DNA from: Allopontixanthobacter confluentis
GTDB taxonomy: Bacteria > Pseudomonadota > Alphaproteobacteria > Sphingomonadales > Sphingomonadaceae
DNA: 64,000 nucleotides
Assembly (NCBI RefSeq): GCF_009827615.1
Contig: NZ_WTYU01000002.1
Location: 291,010-355,009, forward strand
Direction: 5' to 3'
Shown here: one piece after another, positions 34,308 to 43,713 of the stretch
Layout: the number at the start of each line of letters is the position of its first letter
Numbering within the stretch: the first letter of the stretch is position 1
The notes under the pieces: generated by a model
The model's input: only the letters and a program-made list of their open reading frames with translations
Databases searched by the model: none
Told to the model about the DNA's origin: nothing
Program-made: the position numbers and the translations under genes

Positions 34308-34443
34308 CGTTTCCTCCCATTTGACAGGGGTCTTTGCCCCTTGCCCAAGAAATGAATCAATCGACCGGATTTTGCAATCCGGATGGTGCGAATGATGGAT
34401 GGTGTAGTTTCTGAGGCACAGGAGAATGGTTCTCCCCGCGCCC

Positions 34444-34475
34444 AAAAAAGGGGCCGGAGCGGCTGGCTCCGGCCC
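34444..34475 (-). terminator. Intrinsic terminator after amtB
   Basis: On the minus strand GGGCCGGAGC (34475-34466), loop CAGCC, GCTCCGGCCC (34460-34451), then CTTTTTT. Ten perfect pairs with a U tract, 80 bases past the amtB stop. Confidence 0.88.
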
Positions 34476-34556
34476 TTATCAAGGTGATGTTCGCAGGAGG
34501 AACATGGGTTAGCGGAGCCGGGTGGGAGAGGTTACCCGGCCCCGCTAATCTGGTGG

Positions 34557-35918
34557 TCAGTTGTAAGCGCGCTCGCCGTGTTCGCCGATGTCGAGACCTT
34601 CCTGCTCGATTTCCGGCGTCACCCGCAGGCCAATGGCAGCTTTCACGATGTAGGCCACGATGGCAGTGCCGATGGCGGCCCAGACAATGGCGATAACCAC
34701 CGCCGTAATCTGGATGATCACCTGCTCGCCCATGGCGGTGGAACCATCGCCCGGCCCGCCAAACATTGGCTGATAAACGATGCCGGTGCCAATGGCGCCG
34801 ACGATCCCGGCGATGCCGTGAATGCCGAATACGTCCAGTGCATCATCATAGCCCAGCTTCGCTTTCAGCTTTGACACGGCATAATAGGCAACGATGGAAG
34901 CAATGATGCCCAGCACGATCGCGCCGAACGGTCCGCTGTTGCCCGCCGCTGGCGTAACCGCAACCAGACCGGCAATCACGCCCGAACAGAAGCCCAGCGC
35001 CGAACCCTTGTGCCCTGCCAGACGTTCCATCAGCATCCATGCCAGGGCGCCTGCGGCGGTGGCAACAAAGGTGTTGATCATCGCCAGACCGGCAGTGCCA
35101 TCCGCTTCCAGTTCGGACCCGGCGTTGAAGCCGAACCAGCCCACCCACAGCAGCCCGGTGCCGATCATGGTCATCACCAGCGAGTGTGGCGGCATGGGTT
35201 CGGTGGGATAGCCTTTGCGCTTGCCCAGGATCATCGCCAGCACCAGTGCTGACACACCGGCATTGATGTGGACCACGGTGCCGCCAGCAAAGTCGAGCGC
35301 GCCCAGCTTGAACAGATAGCCGCCGCCTGCCCAGACCATGTGGGCAATCGGGAAATAGACAATCGTCAGCCAGATGGCGGTGAACAGCATGACCGCGGAA
35401 AACTTCATCCGCTCCACCGTTGCCCCCAGCACCAGCGCCGCCGTGATAGCAGCAAAGGTCATCTGGAAACTGACAAAGACATATTCGGAAATAACTTCGT
35501 CAGAAAAAGTGGCCGCCGTGGATTCGGTGGAGACGGAAGACAGGAACAGGCTGCCGCTGGATACGAAATTGCCGATCAGCCCGTCTGACGTTTCGGGGCC
35601 GAATGCCATGGAATAGCCCCACATTACCCAGATCAGCATGGCCAGCGTGGCCGCCCCGCCAATTTGCGTCATGGTGGATAGCATGTTCTTGGACCGGGTC
35701 AGGCCGCCATAGAACAGGGCAAGGCCCGGCAGGATCATCAACAGAACCAGAATGGTGGAGGTCATCATCCACGCATTATTGCCCGGATTGGCCACTGCCG
35801 GTGCGGCTTCTGCGGCCACTGGCGCAACTGCCTCGGCGGCGTCCTGCGCTAAAGCAGCGGTGGCGGCGAACATCGACGTGCCCAGCACGCCTGCGCCGCA
35901 AATAACTTTACGGATCAT
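34557..35918 (-). CDS. amtB: Ammonium transporter
   Basis: 453 residues from the ATG at 35918, 9 bases after AGGG; ATGs at 35924 and 35942 are alternatives. A cleaved signal peptide (ending ATAALAQ) is followed by eleven helices with the Amt signatures GLALFYGGLTRSKN, FAGGTVVHINAG and FGIHGIAGIVGAIGTG, including the pore histidine pair. It conducts ammonium across the inner membrane under nitrogen limitation. Downstream of glnK in the same operon, so GlnK can block it when nitrogen is plentiful. Confidence 0.94.
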   Translation of the reverse strand: MIRKVICGAGVLGTSMFAATAALAQDAAEAVAPVAAEAAPAVANPGNNAWMMTSTILVLLMILPGLALFYGGLTRSKNMLSTMTQIGGAATLAMLIWVMWGYSMAFGPETSDGLIGNFVSSGSLFLSSVSTESTAATFSDEVISEYVFVSFQMTFAAITAALVLGATVERMKFSAVMLFTAIWLTIVYFPIAHMVWAGGGYLFKLGALDFAGGTVVHINAGVSALVLAMILGKRKGYPTEPMPPHSLVMTMIGTGLLWVGWFGFNAGSELEADGTAGLAMINTFVATAAGALAWMLMERLAGHKGSALGFCSGVIAGLVAVTPAAGNSGPFGAIVLGIIASIVAYYAVSKLKAKLGYDDALDVFGIHGIAGIVGAIGTGIVYQPMFGGPGDGSTAMGEQVIIQITAVVIAIVWAAIGTAIVAYIVKAAIGLRVTPEIEQEGLDIGEHGERAYN

Positions 35919-35938
35919 CGTCATATCCCTCATCTCAG

Positions 35939-36277
35939 TCATAGGGCCATATCGCCGGTCTCGCCGGTGCGGATGCGGGTGGCCGAAGCCAGGTCGAAGA
36001 CAAATATCTTGCCATCGCCAATGCTGTCGGTGGTGCAGGTTTGCTGGATTGTCTCGACCACCTGCGGCGCAAGTTCGTCGCTGGTGGCAATTTCCAGCTT
36101 CACCTTGGGCAGCATATTGGTGGAATATTCAGCCCCGCGATAAATCTCGGTCTGGCCTTTCTGGCGCCCGAAACCCTTGACTTCGGACACAGTCATGCCG
36201 GCCACCCCCACAGCGCTGAGCGCCTCGCGGACTTCATCGAGTTTGAACGGTTTGATGATGGCAACGATGAACTTCAT
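35939..36277 (-). CDS. glnK: Nitrogen regulatory protein P-II
   Basis: 112 residues. The T-loop carries Y51 in YRGAEYSTN, the uridylylation site of P-II proteins, after GRQKGQTEIYRG; the C-terminal ATRIRTGETGDMAL completes the ATP/2-oxoglutarate site. It senses 2-oxoglutarate and energy state and controls AmtB and nitrogen regulators. ATG at 36277; the stop lies 20 bases before the amtB start. A consensus sigma-54 promoter lies upstream. Confidence 0.95.
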   Translation of the reverse strand: MKFIVAIIKPFKLDEVREALSAVGVAGMTVSEVKGFGRQKGQTEIYRGAEYSTNMLPKVKLEIATSDELAPQVVETIQQTCTTDSIGDGKIFVFDLASATRIRTGETGDMAL

Positions 36278-36323
36278 CTAGCCCCCCTGCTTCTAACCGG
36301 ACGATTACCGGCTTCGCATATTC

Positions 36324-36339
36324 AGCAAAAGCCGTGCCA
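36324..36339 (-). promoter_or_regulatory. Sigma-54 promoter of glnK-amtB
   Basis: On the minus strand TGGCAC-GGCTT-TTGCT (36339 down to 36324), an exact match to TGGCAC-N5-TTGCW with the GG at -24 and GC at -12. Transcription would start near 36313, about 36 bases before the glnK ATG. It implies control by RpoN and an NtrC-type activator under nitrogen limitation. Confidence 0.9.
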
Positions 36340-36408
36340 GTTTTGCAAGGTGGTTGATTTTGCGTCACAAACGGCTGTTCGGTGAAAAGCCGAACGGACG
36401 CTACTTGC

Positions 36409-37128
36409 CTATTTTTTAAGCACTGCCTTTAATTTAGGCATTGAAAGTTCAGCCCACAGTGGCAAATGATCGGATGCCTGCGCTGACAGGGCGCTATGGT
36501 GGACGCCGTGTTCGACCATGTCCCATTCCAGCGAGGTGATGATGCGGTCCAGCCGCGCTACGGGCTGCCGGCTGGGAAAGGTGCGGCCGGTGGGCAATGT
36601 ATTCCAGCCATCGCCAAATTCCTGCATCGCGCCGCCGCGCACTCCCCATTGGTTGAAATCACCCATGATGACGGTTGGGCATGCCTCGCCGCAATCATCC
36701 AGATGGGCAAGAATGGCCTTTGCCTGATCACGCCGGCGCAGGCCTGAAAGATCAAGATGGGTGCCGATAATCCGCACCCGGTGGCCGTTGATGCCGATAT
36801 CCACCCGCGCCGCGCCGCGTGGTTCCAGCGTGGGCAGGTCGAGCGGCTGTGCATCGAGAATTTCGAAATCGCGGCGCACCAGAATGGCATTGCCGTGCCA
36901 ACCCAGGCTGCGCGGGCGCTTGCCCACATCCGCAGGCCGCCAATGCGTATCATCAAGCGCAGCGCGGGACAGAACGCTGGCCCTGTCCCCCAGCCGCATG
37001 TCCGCTTCCTGCAAGGCAATGACATCGGCATTGATTTCACGCAGAACCGAAATGATGCGATCAGGATCGCGGCGCCGATCAAGACCGACACCCTTGTGCA
37101 TGTTGTAACTGGCGAATTTGATCTTCAA
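36409..37128 (-). CDS. Endonuclease/exonuclease/phosphatase family protein
   Basis: 239 residues. Family motifs: SYNMHKG near the start, ALQEADMR (catalytic Glu), GTHLDLSG, MGDFNQWG and SDHLPLWAE. These metal-dependent enzymes cut phosphodiester bonds in DNA, RNA or lipids; the substrate is unknown, although short versions of this kind often act on phospholipids or nucleic acids. The start is a TTG at 37128, giving the family-typical MKIKFASYNMHKGVG; nine bases after the previous gene. Confidence 0.85.
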   Translation of the reverse strand: MKIKFASYNMHKGVGLDRRRDPDRIISVLREINADVIALQEADMRLGDRASVLSRAALDDTHWRPADVGKRPRSLGWHGNAILVRRDFEILDAQPLDLPTLEPRGAARVDIGINGHRVRIIGTHLDLSGLRRRDQAKAILAHLDDCGEACPTVIMGDFNQWGVRGGAMQEFGDGWNTLPTGRTFPSRQPVARLDRIITSLEWDMVEHGVHHSALSAQASDHLPLWAELSMPKLKAVLKK

Positions 37129-37137
37129 GTCAGCGGG

Positions 37138-37713
37138 TCATTCGGTTTCGGTGGCAGGCGCCCCGGCGATATAGCGGTCAGTAGGGCGCGCAGGCAGGCC
37201 GTCAATGCTGGTGGTGCGCCCGGCATATTTGACCGCCCATTCATCACCTTCTGCCTGGGCATGATATTTGACCAGCGTCTGGCGCTCTGTTTCCATCTCC
37301 ATCACAGGGACGCCCCACCCGCAACTTGTCTGCACGCTGGACACTGCAATATCGAAAATCTGCCGCGTACCCGGCAGAAGGGTGAAATGGCTGGCGAGCG
37401 GCGTAAATTCGCGATCAGCCGGAAGCACGGCCCGCCCCGTTCCATATATTCGCAGGATGAGCGCAGGCTGCTGGAAATTGCAAAACATGATGGTGATGCG
37501 GCCATCTGCCAGCAAATGGGCATTGGTTTCATTGCCCGATCCGCCCAGATCCAGATATGCGACGCGGTCAGGCGCAAGAATGCGAAACGCGTCATAGCCC
37601 TTGGGGCTGAGATTTATGCGCGTGCCTTGCGCAGCTGTCGCCACGAAAAACACCGGCTGGCGCTTGATCATCGCGATATGATCGGCAGTCAAACTGTCAG
37701 TGAAATCAGCCAT
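37138..37713 (-). CDS. Pyridoxamine 5'-phosphate oxidase-fold protein
   Basis: 191 residues with the split-barrel flavin-binding fold: FFVATAAQGTRINLSPKGYD near 22-41 and YLDLGGSGNETNAHLLADGR near 73-92 are typical of FMN- or F420-binding members. The C-terminal part carries CGWGVPVME. The cofactor and substrate are not known. It is between prfC and the endonuclease/phosphatase gene on the same strand. Confidence 0.82.
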   Translation of the reverse strand: MADFTDSLTADHIAMIKRQPVFFVATAAQGTRINLSPKGYDAFRILAPDRVAYLDLGGSGNETNAHLLADGRITIMFCNFQQPALILRIYGTGRAVLPADREFTPLASHFTLLPGTRQIFDIAVSSVQTSCGWGVPVMEMETERQTLVKYHAQAEGDEWAVKYAGRTTSIDGLPARPTDRYIAGAPATETE

Positions 37714-37744
37714 ATTGCAATGCTATAGCGGGCTGCGCGCTTTG

Positions 37745-39280
37745 TCACCGTTCCTTCGTCGCGGAAAATGCAAGGTCGGGGTTCTTTTCTTCCTGATATC
37801 CGACATCCCATGGCGATTTCGCCATGAACACCAGATCGCCATCGCGGTCCTTTGCCAGATTGGCGCGATTGAAACTTTCAAACTGGTTCAATGCCTCTGT
37901 CGGCCCCTTGACCCAGCGCGCCGTGGCAAAGGGCGCCATTTCCAGCACCGCTTCCACCTTATATTCAGCCGAAAGGCGCGAAATCAGCACTTCCAATTGC
38001 AGCTGGCCAACCACGCCGACAATCCACTGCCCGCCAATTTCAGGGTAGAAAACCTGGATCACGCCTTCTTCTGAAAGATCGTCCAGCGCTTTGCGCAATT
38101 GCTTGGTCTTGGTCGGGTCTTTCAGCACCACGCGGCGGAGTATTTCCGGCGCGAAATTGGGCAGGCCGGTGAAACGTACAGTGTTGTTTTCACTCAGCGT
38201 ATCGCCCACCCGCAAGGTGCCGTGGTTGGGGATGCCGATGATGTCGCCCGCTTGTGCGGTATCGGCCAGTTCGCGGTCCTGCGCGAAAAACAGGATCGGC
38301 GAATGGATGGCAATGGGTTTGCCCAGCCCCGACGGCGTCAGCTTCATGCCGCGTTTGAAAGTGCCTGACACCTGCCGCATGAAGGCAATCCGGTCACGGT
38401 GGTTGGGGTCCATATTGGCCTGAACCTTGAAGATGAAGCCAGTGACTTCATCGCGGTCGGGCGAGATCTGTTCGTCGCCAGCCGGCTGCGGGCGCGGCGG
38501 CGGGGCGATATTGGCAATCGCCTCGATCAGTTCGGTCACGCCGAAATTCTTGAGCGCAGAACCGAAGAACACCGGCGTCAGATCACCATGGCGATAGGCT
38601 TCTAAGTCAAATTCGGGATAACCGACCTTGGCCAGTTCCACTTCTTCGGCAAAGCGTTCCGGCAGGACCGGGTCCTTGTCCCGCTTGCCCAGAAATTCCT
38701 TGCTGGGGCCTTCGGGCCGGGCAACACTGTTGGTCGCAAAATCCAGCACGCCTTCGAACTGGCCGCCCATGCCGATGGGCCAGCCTTGCGGGCTGACATC
38801 CAGCGCCAGCATATCGGCCACTTCGTCCAGCAATTCGAAGGTATCGCGGCCTTCGCGGTCCACCTTGTTGACAAAGGTGATGATCGGCACGGAGCGCAAA
38901 CGGCACACTTCGAACAGCTTGCGGGTCTGCGGCTCGATACCCTTGGCAGCGTCGATCACCATGATCGCGGAATCGACCGCCGTCAGCGTGCGATAGGTAT
39001 CTTCGGAAAAATCTTCATGGCCCGGCGTGTCGAGCAGGTTGAAAGTGATGCCCTCGCGTTCGAAAGTCATGACCGAGCTGGTCACGGAAATGCCGCGCTG
39101 CTGTTCAATCTTCATCCAGTCGGACCGTGCGCGCCGCGCCTGCCCGCGTGCCTTGACCTCCCCTGCAAGATGGATCGCGCCGCCTTGCAGCAGCAGCTTT
39201 TCCGTCAGCGTGGTCTTACCCGCGTCAGGATGGGAGATGATGGCGAAGGTGCGCCGGTTGGACGTTTTGCCGGAAGTCAT
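37745..39280 (-). CDS. prfC: Peptide chain release factor 3
   Basis: 511 residues. Translational GTPase motifs: G1 HPDAGKTT, G2 RGISVTSS, G3 DTPGHEDF, G4 NKVD. The order and the SDWMKIEQQRGIS block identify RF3 rather than EF-G. It recycles RF1/RF2 after termination. It starts 2 bases after the pheT stop. Confidence 0.95.
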   Translation of the reverse strand: MTSGKTSNRRTFAIISHPDAGKTTLTEKLLLQGGAIHLAGEVKARGQARRARSDWMKIEQQRGISVTSSVMTFEREGITFNLLDTPGHEDFSEDTYRTLTAVDSAIMVIDAAKGIEPQTRKLFEVCRLRSVPIITFVNKVDREGRDTFELLDEVADMLALDVSPQGWPIGMGGQFEGVLDFATNSVARPEGPSKEFLGKRDKDPVLPERFAEEVELAKVGYPEFDLEAYRHGDLTPVFFGSALKNFGVTELIEAIANIAPPPRPQPAGDEQISPDRDEVTGFIFKVQANMDPNHRDRIAFMRQVSGTFKRGMKLTPSGLGKPIAIHSPILFFAQDRELADTAQAGDIIGIPNHGTLRVGDTLSENNTVRFTGLPNFAPEILRRVVLKDPTKTKQLRKALDDLSEEGVIQVFYPEIGGQWIVGVVGQLQLEVLISRLSAEYKVEAVLEMAPFATARWVKGPTEALNQFESFNRANLAKDRDGDLVFMAKSPWDVGYQEEKNPDLAFSATKER

Positions 39281-39282
39281 GA

Positions 39283-41688
39283 TCAGCCCCGCAGCTCCGC
39301 GCCGAGTTTGGCAGCGGCTGTGACGACCTTGTCGGTAATCGCCTTCAGGTCTTCATCCTTATAGGTCTTGTCTCCCGGTTGCAGCGTCACTTCAAGAGCG
39401 ATTGATTTGCTGCCTTCGGGCACGCCAGCGCCGCGGAAATCATCGAAGATGCGCGCATCGACAATGTTGGCCTTGTCTGCGCCTTTCACCACGCGCAGCA
39501 GATCGCCCGCCGGAAGACTGGCCGGCACAAGGAAGGCAAAATCGCGCATCACAGACTGCAATGCTGGCGGCGAATAGGCGGGACGGGCAAAGCTGGCGGC
39601 GCCCTTTTTGCCAGGAATAGCGTCCAGGAACAGTTCCACAGCGACAACCGGCCCAGCCACATCAAACGCAGCGAGTGTCAGCGGGTGCAATGCACCAAAC
39701 CGCGCCAGCACATTCTTGGGGCCAAGGCGCAAGGTGCCTGACTGGCCCGGATGGAACTGGTCCCCCGCGTCGCCCATCACCTGCAGCTTGTCCACCGGCG
39801 CACCGGCCTCTGCCAGCAGCGCCATGGCTTCGGCCTTGGCATCATAGGCATCGAACGCCGCCGATTTGCCGCCATTGACTGTCTGCGCCCAGCTGCGCGG
39901 TGATTTATCGCCTGCCAGAATGACACCCAGGGTGAGACGTTCGTCGCTCGACCCGTCAGCGTTGCGGAAATAGCGGCGGCCCACTTCGAACAAGCGCAGG
40001 CCATCGGCCCCGCGGTCAAGATTGCGGCGGGCAGCAGACAACAGCCCCGGCAGCAACGATGGCCGCATGGCTTTCATGTCTTCGCTGATCGGATTGTCCA
40101 GCACCCACAGGGGCTGGCCTTCCTGTGCAAAATGGGATGCATCGGCGGTGGGAAGGAAGGACCAGGTGACCGCCTCGTTCAACCCGCGCGCCGCAGCGGC
40201 GCGGCGCAGGCGCCGTTCCAGCACCTGTTGCGGCGTTGCCGTTGGCAGGGCGACGCCGTCCTTGCGAGCCAGCGGCACGCTCTGGATGGAATCGAGACCG
40301 TGGATACGGACCACTTCTTCCACGATATCGGGCGCGCCATCGACGTCGGGCCGCCATGTGGGAACGGTGACTGTCCAGTCGTCCGCGACTTCGAAACCGA
40401 GCGAGGCCAGCGTTGCGCGCTGTTCGTCTTCGGCAATGGCGACACCGCCCAGCGTTTCTGCAAGGCAGGGGGTATAGTTCACCGTCTTGCGCTCTGTTGG
40501 CGGCGCGCCTGCATGGACAGGTTCGGACGCCTCGCCGCCGCAAATGTCGAGGATGAGGCCTGTCAGAATGGCAAGGCCATCGTCAAGGAATGCCGGATCA
40601 ACGCCGCGTTCAAACCGCCCCCGGGCATCCGACGTAAGGCCCAGCGCGCGGCCGGTTGCGCCAATGCGTTCCGGGTCAAAATAAGCCACTTCCAGCAGCA
40701 CTTCGCTGGTATTGTCGCTGCAACCTGAATCTTCGCCGCCCATGATGCCGGCAATGTCGTGCACGCCATGATCATCGGCAATCACGGTCATCTCTGGTGT
40801 CAGCGTGTAGGTTTTTTCATTCAGCGCCAGCACGGTCTCGCCATCTGCCGCACGCCGCGCCACTACCGCGCCGGTCAGCTTAGCCGTGTCATATGCGTGG
40901 GCCGGGCGGCCATAGGCAAGCATCACGTAATTGGTGATGTCGACCAGCGCGGAAATAGGGCGCTGCCCTGCACTGATCAGCCGTTGCTGCATCCATTCAG
41001 GCGCACTGCCATTGGTAACGCCCTTGATCGTCCGGCCATAGAAAGCAGGGCATCCTTGCGCATCATCCGTGCGGATTTCGACCGGGCACGCGCCCGACAC
41101 GGCGAATTGCGGCACTGGCAGCGGCTTCAGCGTGCCGATGCCCGCCGCCGCAAGGTCGCGCGCAATACCGTAAACGCCCATGCAATCAGGGCGGTTGGGC
41201 GTGATCGCCACATCGAACACCGGCGATGCGCCGTGATATTCGGCAAATCCGGTGCCAACCGGCGCATCATCGGGCAATTCGATGATGCCGTCATGTTCGT
41301 CGCCCAGTTCCAACTCGCGCACAGAACACATCATGCCGTTGGATTCGACCCCGCGGATCGCGCTTTTGCGCAGTTCCATTCCATTGGCCGGAACGACCGC
41401 GCCGGGAAGCCCGAGCACACCTTTCATCCCCGCGCGCGCATTGGGCGCGCCGCATACCACCTGCAGCGGATCGCCCTCGCCTGTGTCGACGGTGAGAACC
41501 TGCAATTTGTCGGCATCGGGATGGGGCGCAGCTGTCAGCACCCTGGCAATGCGGAAACCGGCCAGACGTTCAGCCGGGTCTTCCATGCCTTCCACTTCCA
41601 GCCCGATGCGGTTGAGCGCCGCGGCAATCTCAGCAGGCGAAGCGTCAGTATCAAGATGGTCCTTGAGCCAGGTCAGCGAGAATTTCAT
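39283..41688 (-). CDS. pheT: Phenylalanyl-tRNA synthetase beta subunit
   Basis: 801 residues from the ATG at 41688, overlapping the pheS stop by 4 bases. Domains in order: N-terminal and tRNA-binding fold (VDTGEGDPLQVVCGAPNAR), B3/B4 editing domain, B5 domain, catalytic-like core (RPSLLPGLLSAARRN) and C-terminal anticodon-binding FDX-ACB (FDDFRGAGVPEGSKSIALEV). It forms the alpha2-beta2 synthetase with PheS. Confidence 0.95.
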   Translation of the reverse strand: MKFSLTWLKDHLDTDASPAEIAAALNRIGLEVEGMEDPAERLAGFRIARVLTAAPHPDADKLQVLTVDTGEGDPLQVVCGAPNARAGMKGVLGLPGAVVPANGMELRKSAIRGVESNGMMCSVRELELGDEHDGIIELPDDAPVGTGFAEYHGASPVFDVAITPNRPDCMGVYGIARDLAAAGIGTLKPLPVPQFAVSGACPVEIRTDDAQGCPAFYGRTIKGVTNGSAPEWMQQRLISAGQRPISALVDITNYVMLAYGRPAHAYDTAKLTGAVVARRAADGETVLALNEKTYTLTPEMTVIADDHGVHDIAGIMGGEDSGCSDNTSEVLLEVAYFDPERIGATGRALGLTSDARGRFERGVDPAFLDDGLAILTGLILDICGGEASEPVHAGAPPTERKTVNYTPCLAETLGGVAIAEDEQRATLASLGFEVADDWTVTVPTWRPDVDGAPDIVEEVVRIHGLDSIQSVPLARKDGVALPTATPQQVLERRLRRAAAARGLNEAVTWSFLPTADASHFAQEGQPLWVLDNPISEDMKAMRPSLLPGLLSAARRNLDRGADGLRLFEVGRRYFRNADGSSDERLTLGVILAGDKSPRSWAQTVNGGKSAAFDAYDAKAEAMALLAEAGAPVDKLQVMGDAGDQFHPGQSGTLRLGPKNVLARFGALHPLTLAAFDVAGPVVAVELFLDAIPGKKGAASFARPAYSPPALQSVMRDFAFLVPASLPAGDLLRVVKGADKANIVDARIFDDFRGAGVPEGSKSIALEVTLQPGDKTYKDEDLKAITDKVVTAAAKLGAELRG

Positions 41689-42800
41689 GCGCTTGCTCCT
41701 ACGCCAGCCGAAAGGGTCGGCTGGTCGAACGGGCTGAACCCGTAATGCTGCAGCCAGCGCACATCGCCGTCGAAGAAGGCCCGCAGATCGTCCATGCCAT
41801 ATTTCAGCATCGCCAGCCGGTCGACACCCACGCCAAAGGCAAAGCCCTGCCATTCATCAGGATCGAGCCCCGACATTTCGATGACCCTGCGGTTGACCAT
41901 GCCCGAGCCGAGCAATTCCATCCACGCGTGGCCGGGCGCATCGCCGCTGCCGCCCAGCACACGGCGGTCCTTGCCGTCCGCACCTTTTTCGACCGCGAAA
42001 CCGACATCGACTTCAACCGATGGTTCGGTGAAGGGGAAATAGGACGGACGCAGCCGCAGCACGATATCATTGCGCTCGAAGAATGCCTTGAGGAAGGTTT
42101 CCAGCGTCCATTTCAAATGGCCAAGATGAATATCCTTGTCGATCACCAGCCCTTCGATCTGGTGGAACATCGGCGTATGGGTGGCATCGCTGTCTGACCG
42201 GTAGACGCGGCCCGGCGCAATGATGCGCACCGGCGCGCCGCCTTCGATCATGGTGCGGATCTGCACCGGCGATGTATGCGTGCGCAGCAGCATCCGCCTG
42301 CCATCTGCATCATGGTCGGGGAAATAGAATGTATCATGCATGGCCCGCGCCGGATGGCTTTCGGGCATGTTGAGGGCGCTGAAATTATGCCATTCGTCCT
42401 CGATTTCAGGGCCGGTTGCGACCGAGAACCCAAGATCGGCAAATATCTCCGCCAGCTCGTCCATGACCTGGCTGACGGGGTGGACGGTGCCTCGCGGGCT
42501 GTCAGGCGCGGGCAGCGACAGGTCCATCGTTTCTGCCACCAACCGCTGCTCCAGCGCGGCATGTTCGAGCGCCTGCTTGCGCTGCGCCAGCGCATCGGCC
42601 ACTTCGCCGCGCGCCGCCTGAATGACTGGCGCCTGCGCCTGGCGTTCTTCGGGGCTCATCTTGCCCAGCGTTTTCAGCAATTGGCTGATCCAGCCCTGTT
42701 TGCCCAATGCGTCAATCCGCAGCGCTTCTACTGCGTCAAGCGTGTCGGCAGCGGCGATGGCAGACAGGCTGGTGTCTTTACGGTTTTGCAATTCGGTCAT
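41685..42800 (-). CDS. pheS: Phenylalanyl-tRNA synthetase alpha subunit
   Basis: 371 residues from the ATG at 42800. An N-terminal coiled coil (about 1-90) precedes the class II catalytic core: GPEIEDEWHNFSALNMP, motif 2 around MLLRTHTSPVQIRTM, and motif 3 GFAFGVGVDRLAMLKYG. It charges tRNA-Phe. Preceded by a terminator-like hairpin at 42893-42918 after rplT. Confidence 0.95.
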   Translation of the reverse strand: MTELQNRKDTSLSAIAAADTLDAVEALRIDALGKQGWISQLLKTLGKMSPEERQAQAPVIQAARGEVADALAQRKQALEHAALEQRLVAETMDLSLPAPDSPRGTVHPVSQVMDELAEIFADLGFSVATGPEIEDEWHNFSALNMPESHPARAMHDTFYFPDHDADGRRMLLRTHTSPVQIRTMIEGGAPVRIIAPGRVYRSDSDATHTPMFHQIEGLVIDKDIHLGHLKWTLETFLKAFFERNDIVLRLRPSYFPFTEPSVEVDVGFAVEKGADGKDRRVLGGSGDAPGHAWMELLGSGMVNRRVIEMSGLDPDEWQGFAFGVGVDRLAMLKYGMDDLRAFFDGDVRWLQHYGFSPFDQPTLSAGVGASA

Positions 42801-42889
42801 GGGCACGCCCGCTAGCGCCAATCGGCGCGCAACGCAAAGAAGGAGTATGCCTGATGGCATTTCCTGCCGCCTGTCCGGCCATGCCCAAC

Positions 42890-42918
42890 AAAAAAGGCGG
42901 CCCCGAAGGACCGCCTTT
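42890..42918 (-). terminator. Terminator/attenuator between rplT and pheS
   Basis: On the minus strand AAAGGCGG (42918-42911), loop TCCTTCGGGG, CCGCCTTT (42900-42893) and further T (six in all). It would separate the ribosomal-protein pair from the synthetase genes, or partly attenuate read-through. Confidence 0.8.
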
Positions 42919-42944
42919 TGCGATATTCAATTGAACCGATCAGT

Positions 42945-43304
42945 TCAGGCTGGAAGCGCGTTCTTGGCCTGTTCGATGATCGTCTTGAAAGCAGCGCCTT
43001 CATTCATCGCCAGATCCGCCATGACCTTGCGGTCAAGTTCGATACCGGCCAGCTTGGTGCCGTGCATGAACTGCGAATAGGTCAGGCCTTCGGCCCGAAC
43101 TGCAGCGTTGATGCGCTGGATCCACAGGGCGCGGAAGCTGCGCTTCTTAACCTTGCGGTCACGATATGCATACTGGCCAGCCTTTTCGACGGCCTGGCGT
43201 GCAACGCGAATCGTATTCTTGCGGCGACCGCGATAGCCCTTGGCCTGATCGAGTAACCGTTTATGTTTGAGGCGGGTGGTAACACCGCGTTTAATGCGTG
43301 GCAT
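42945..43304 (-). CDS. rplT: 50S ribosomal protein L20
   Basis: 119 residues, starting [20 protein letters not shown], with the L20 core [20 protein letters not shown] and [20 protein letters not shown]. It binds 23S rRNA early in assembly. Follows rpmI; in many bacteria L20 also represses its own operon. Confidence 0.97.
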   Translation of the reverse strand: MPRIKRGVTTRLKHKRLLDQAKGYRGRRKNTIRVARQAVEKAGQYAYRDRKVKKRSFRALWIQRINAAVRAEGLTYSQFMHGTKLAGIELDRKVMADLAMNEGAAFKTIIEQAKNALPA

Positions 43305-43333
43305 AGTCTAGTACTCCTGTAATCCGAACCGGC

Positions 43334-43537
43334 TCAATCGAGGCCGTATGGGGCCCATTTCTTGATCGTCCGCGCATCAGCATCGGAAATCACGGAAGTG
43401 CCACGGTTCTGGCGGATGTACTTGGCAGTGTGATGCGTCAGGCGGTGGCGCTTGCCAGCCACACCGTGCTTCACTTTGCCGGTTGCGGTGATTTTGAAGC
43501 GTTTCTTCACACCGCTTTTGGTCTTCAGCTTGGGCAT
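43334..43537 (-). CDS. rpmI: 50S ribosomal protein L35
   Basis: 67 residues, [20 protein letters not shown] start, basic and typical of L35. First gene of the rpmI-rplT pair; infC is not adjacent, unlike in many bacteria. Confidence 0.97.
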   Translation of the reverse strand: MPKLKTKSGVKKRFKITATGKVKHGVAGKRHRLTHHTAKYIRQNRGTSVISDADARTIKKWAPYGLD

Positions 43538-43713
43538 TTTTGTTCTCCCTAAGGAATATGGGTCAGAAACACGCTTCGTTGGCCCTGGCAGCCCTTACAG
43601 CCAGGCCAACTCATGAATCACGTGTAGTGAAGCGCGGGCCAATAAGCCCAAGCCTGTAAAATGGCAAGCCCAGTGAGCGACGGAATTTGACAGCCGCCAC
43701 CAAGCGCCGAAAA

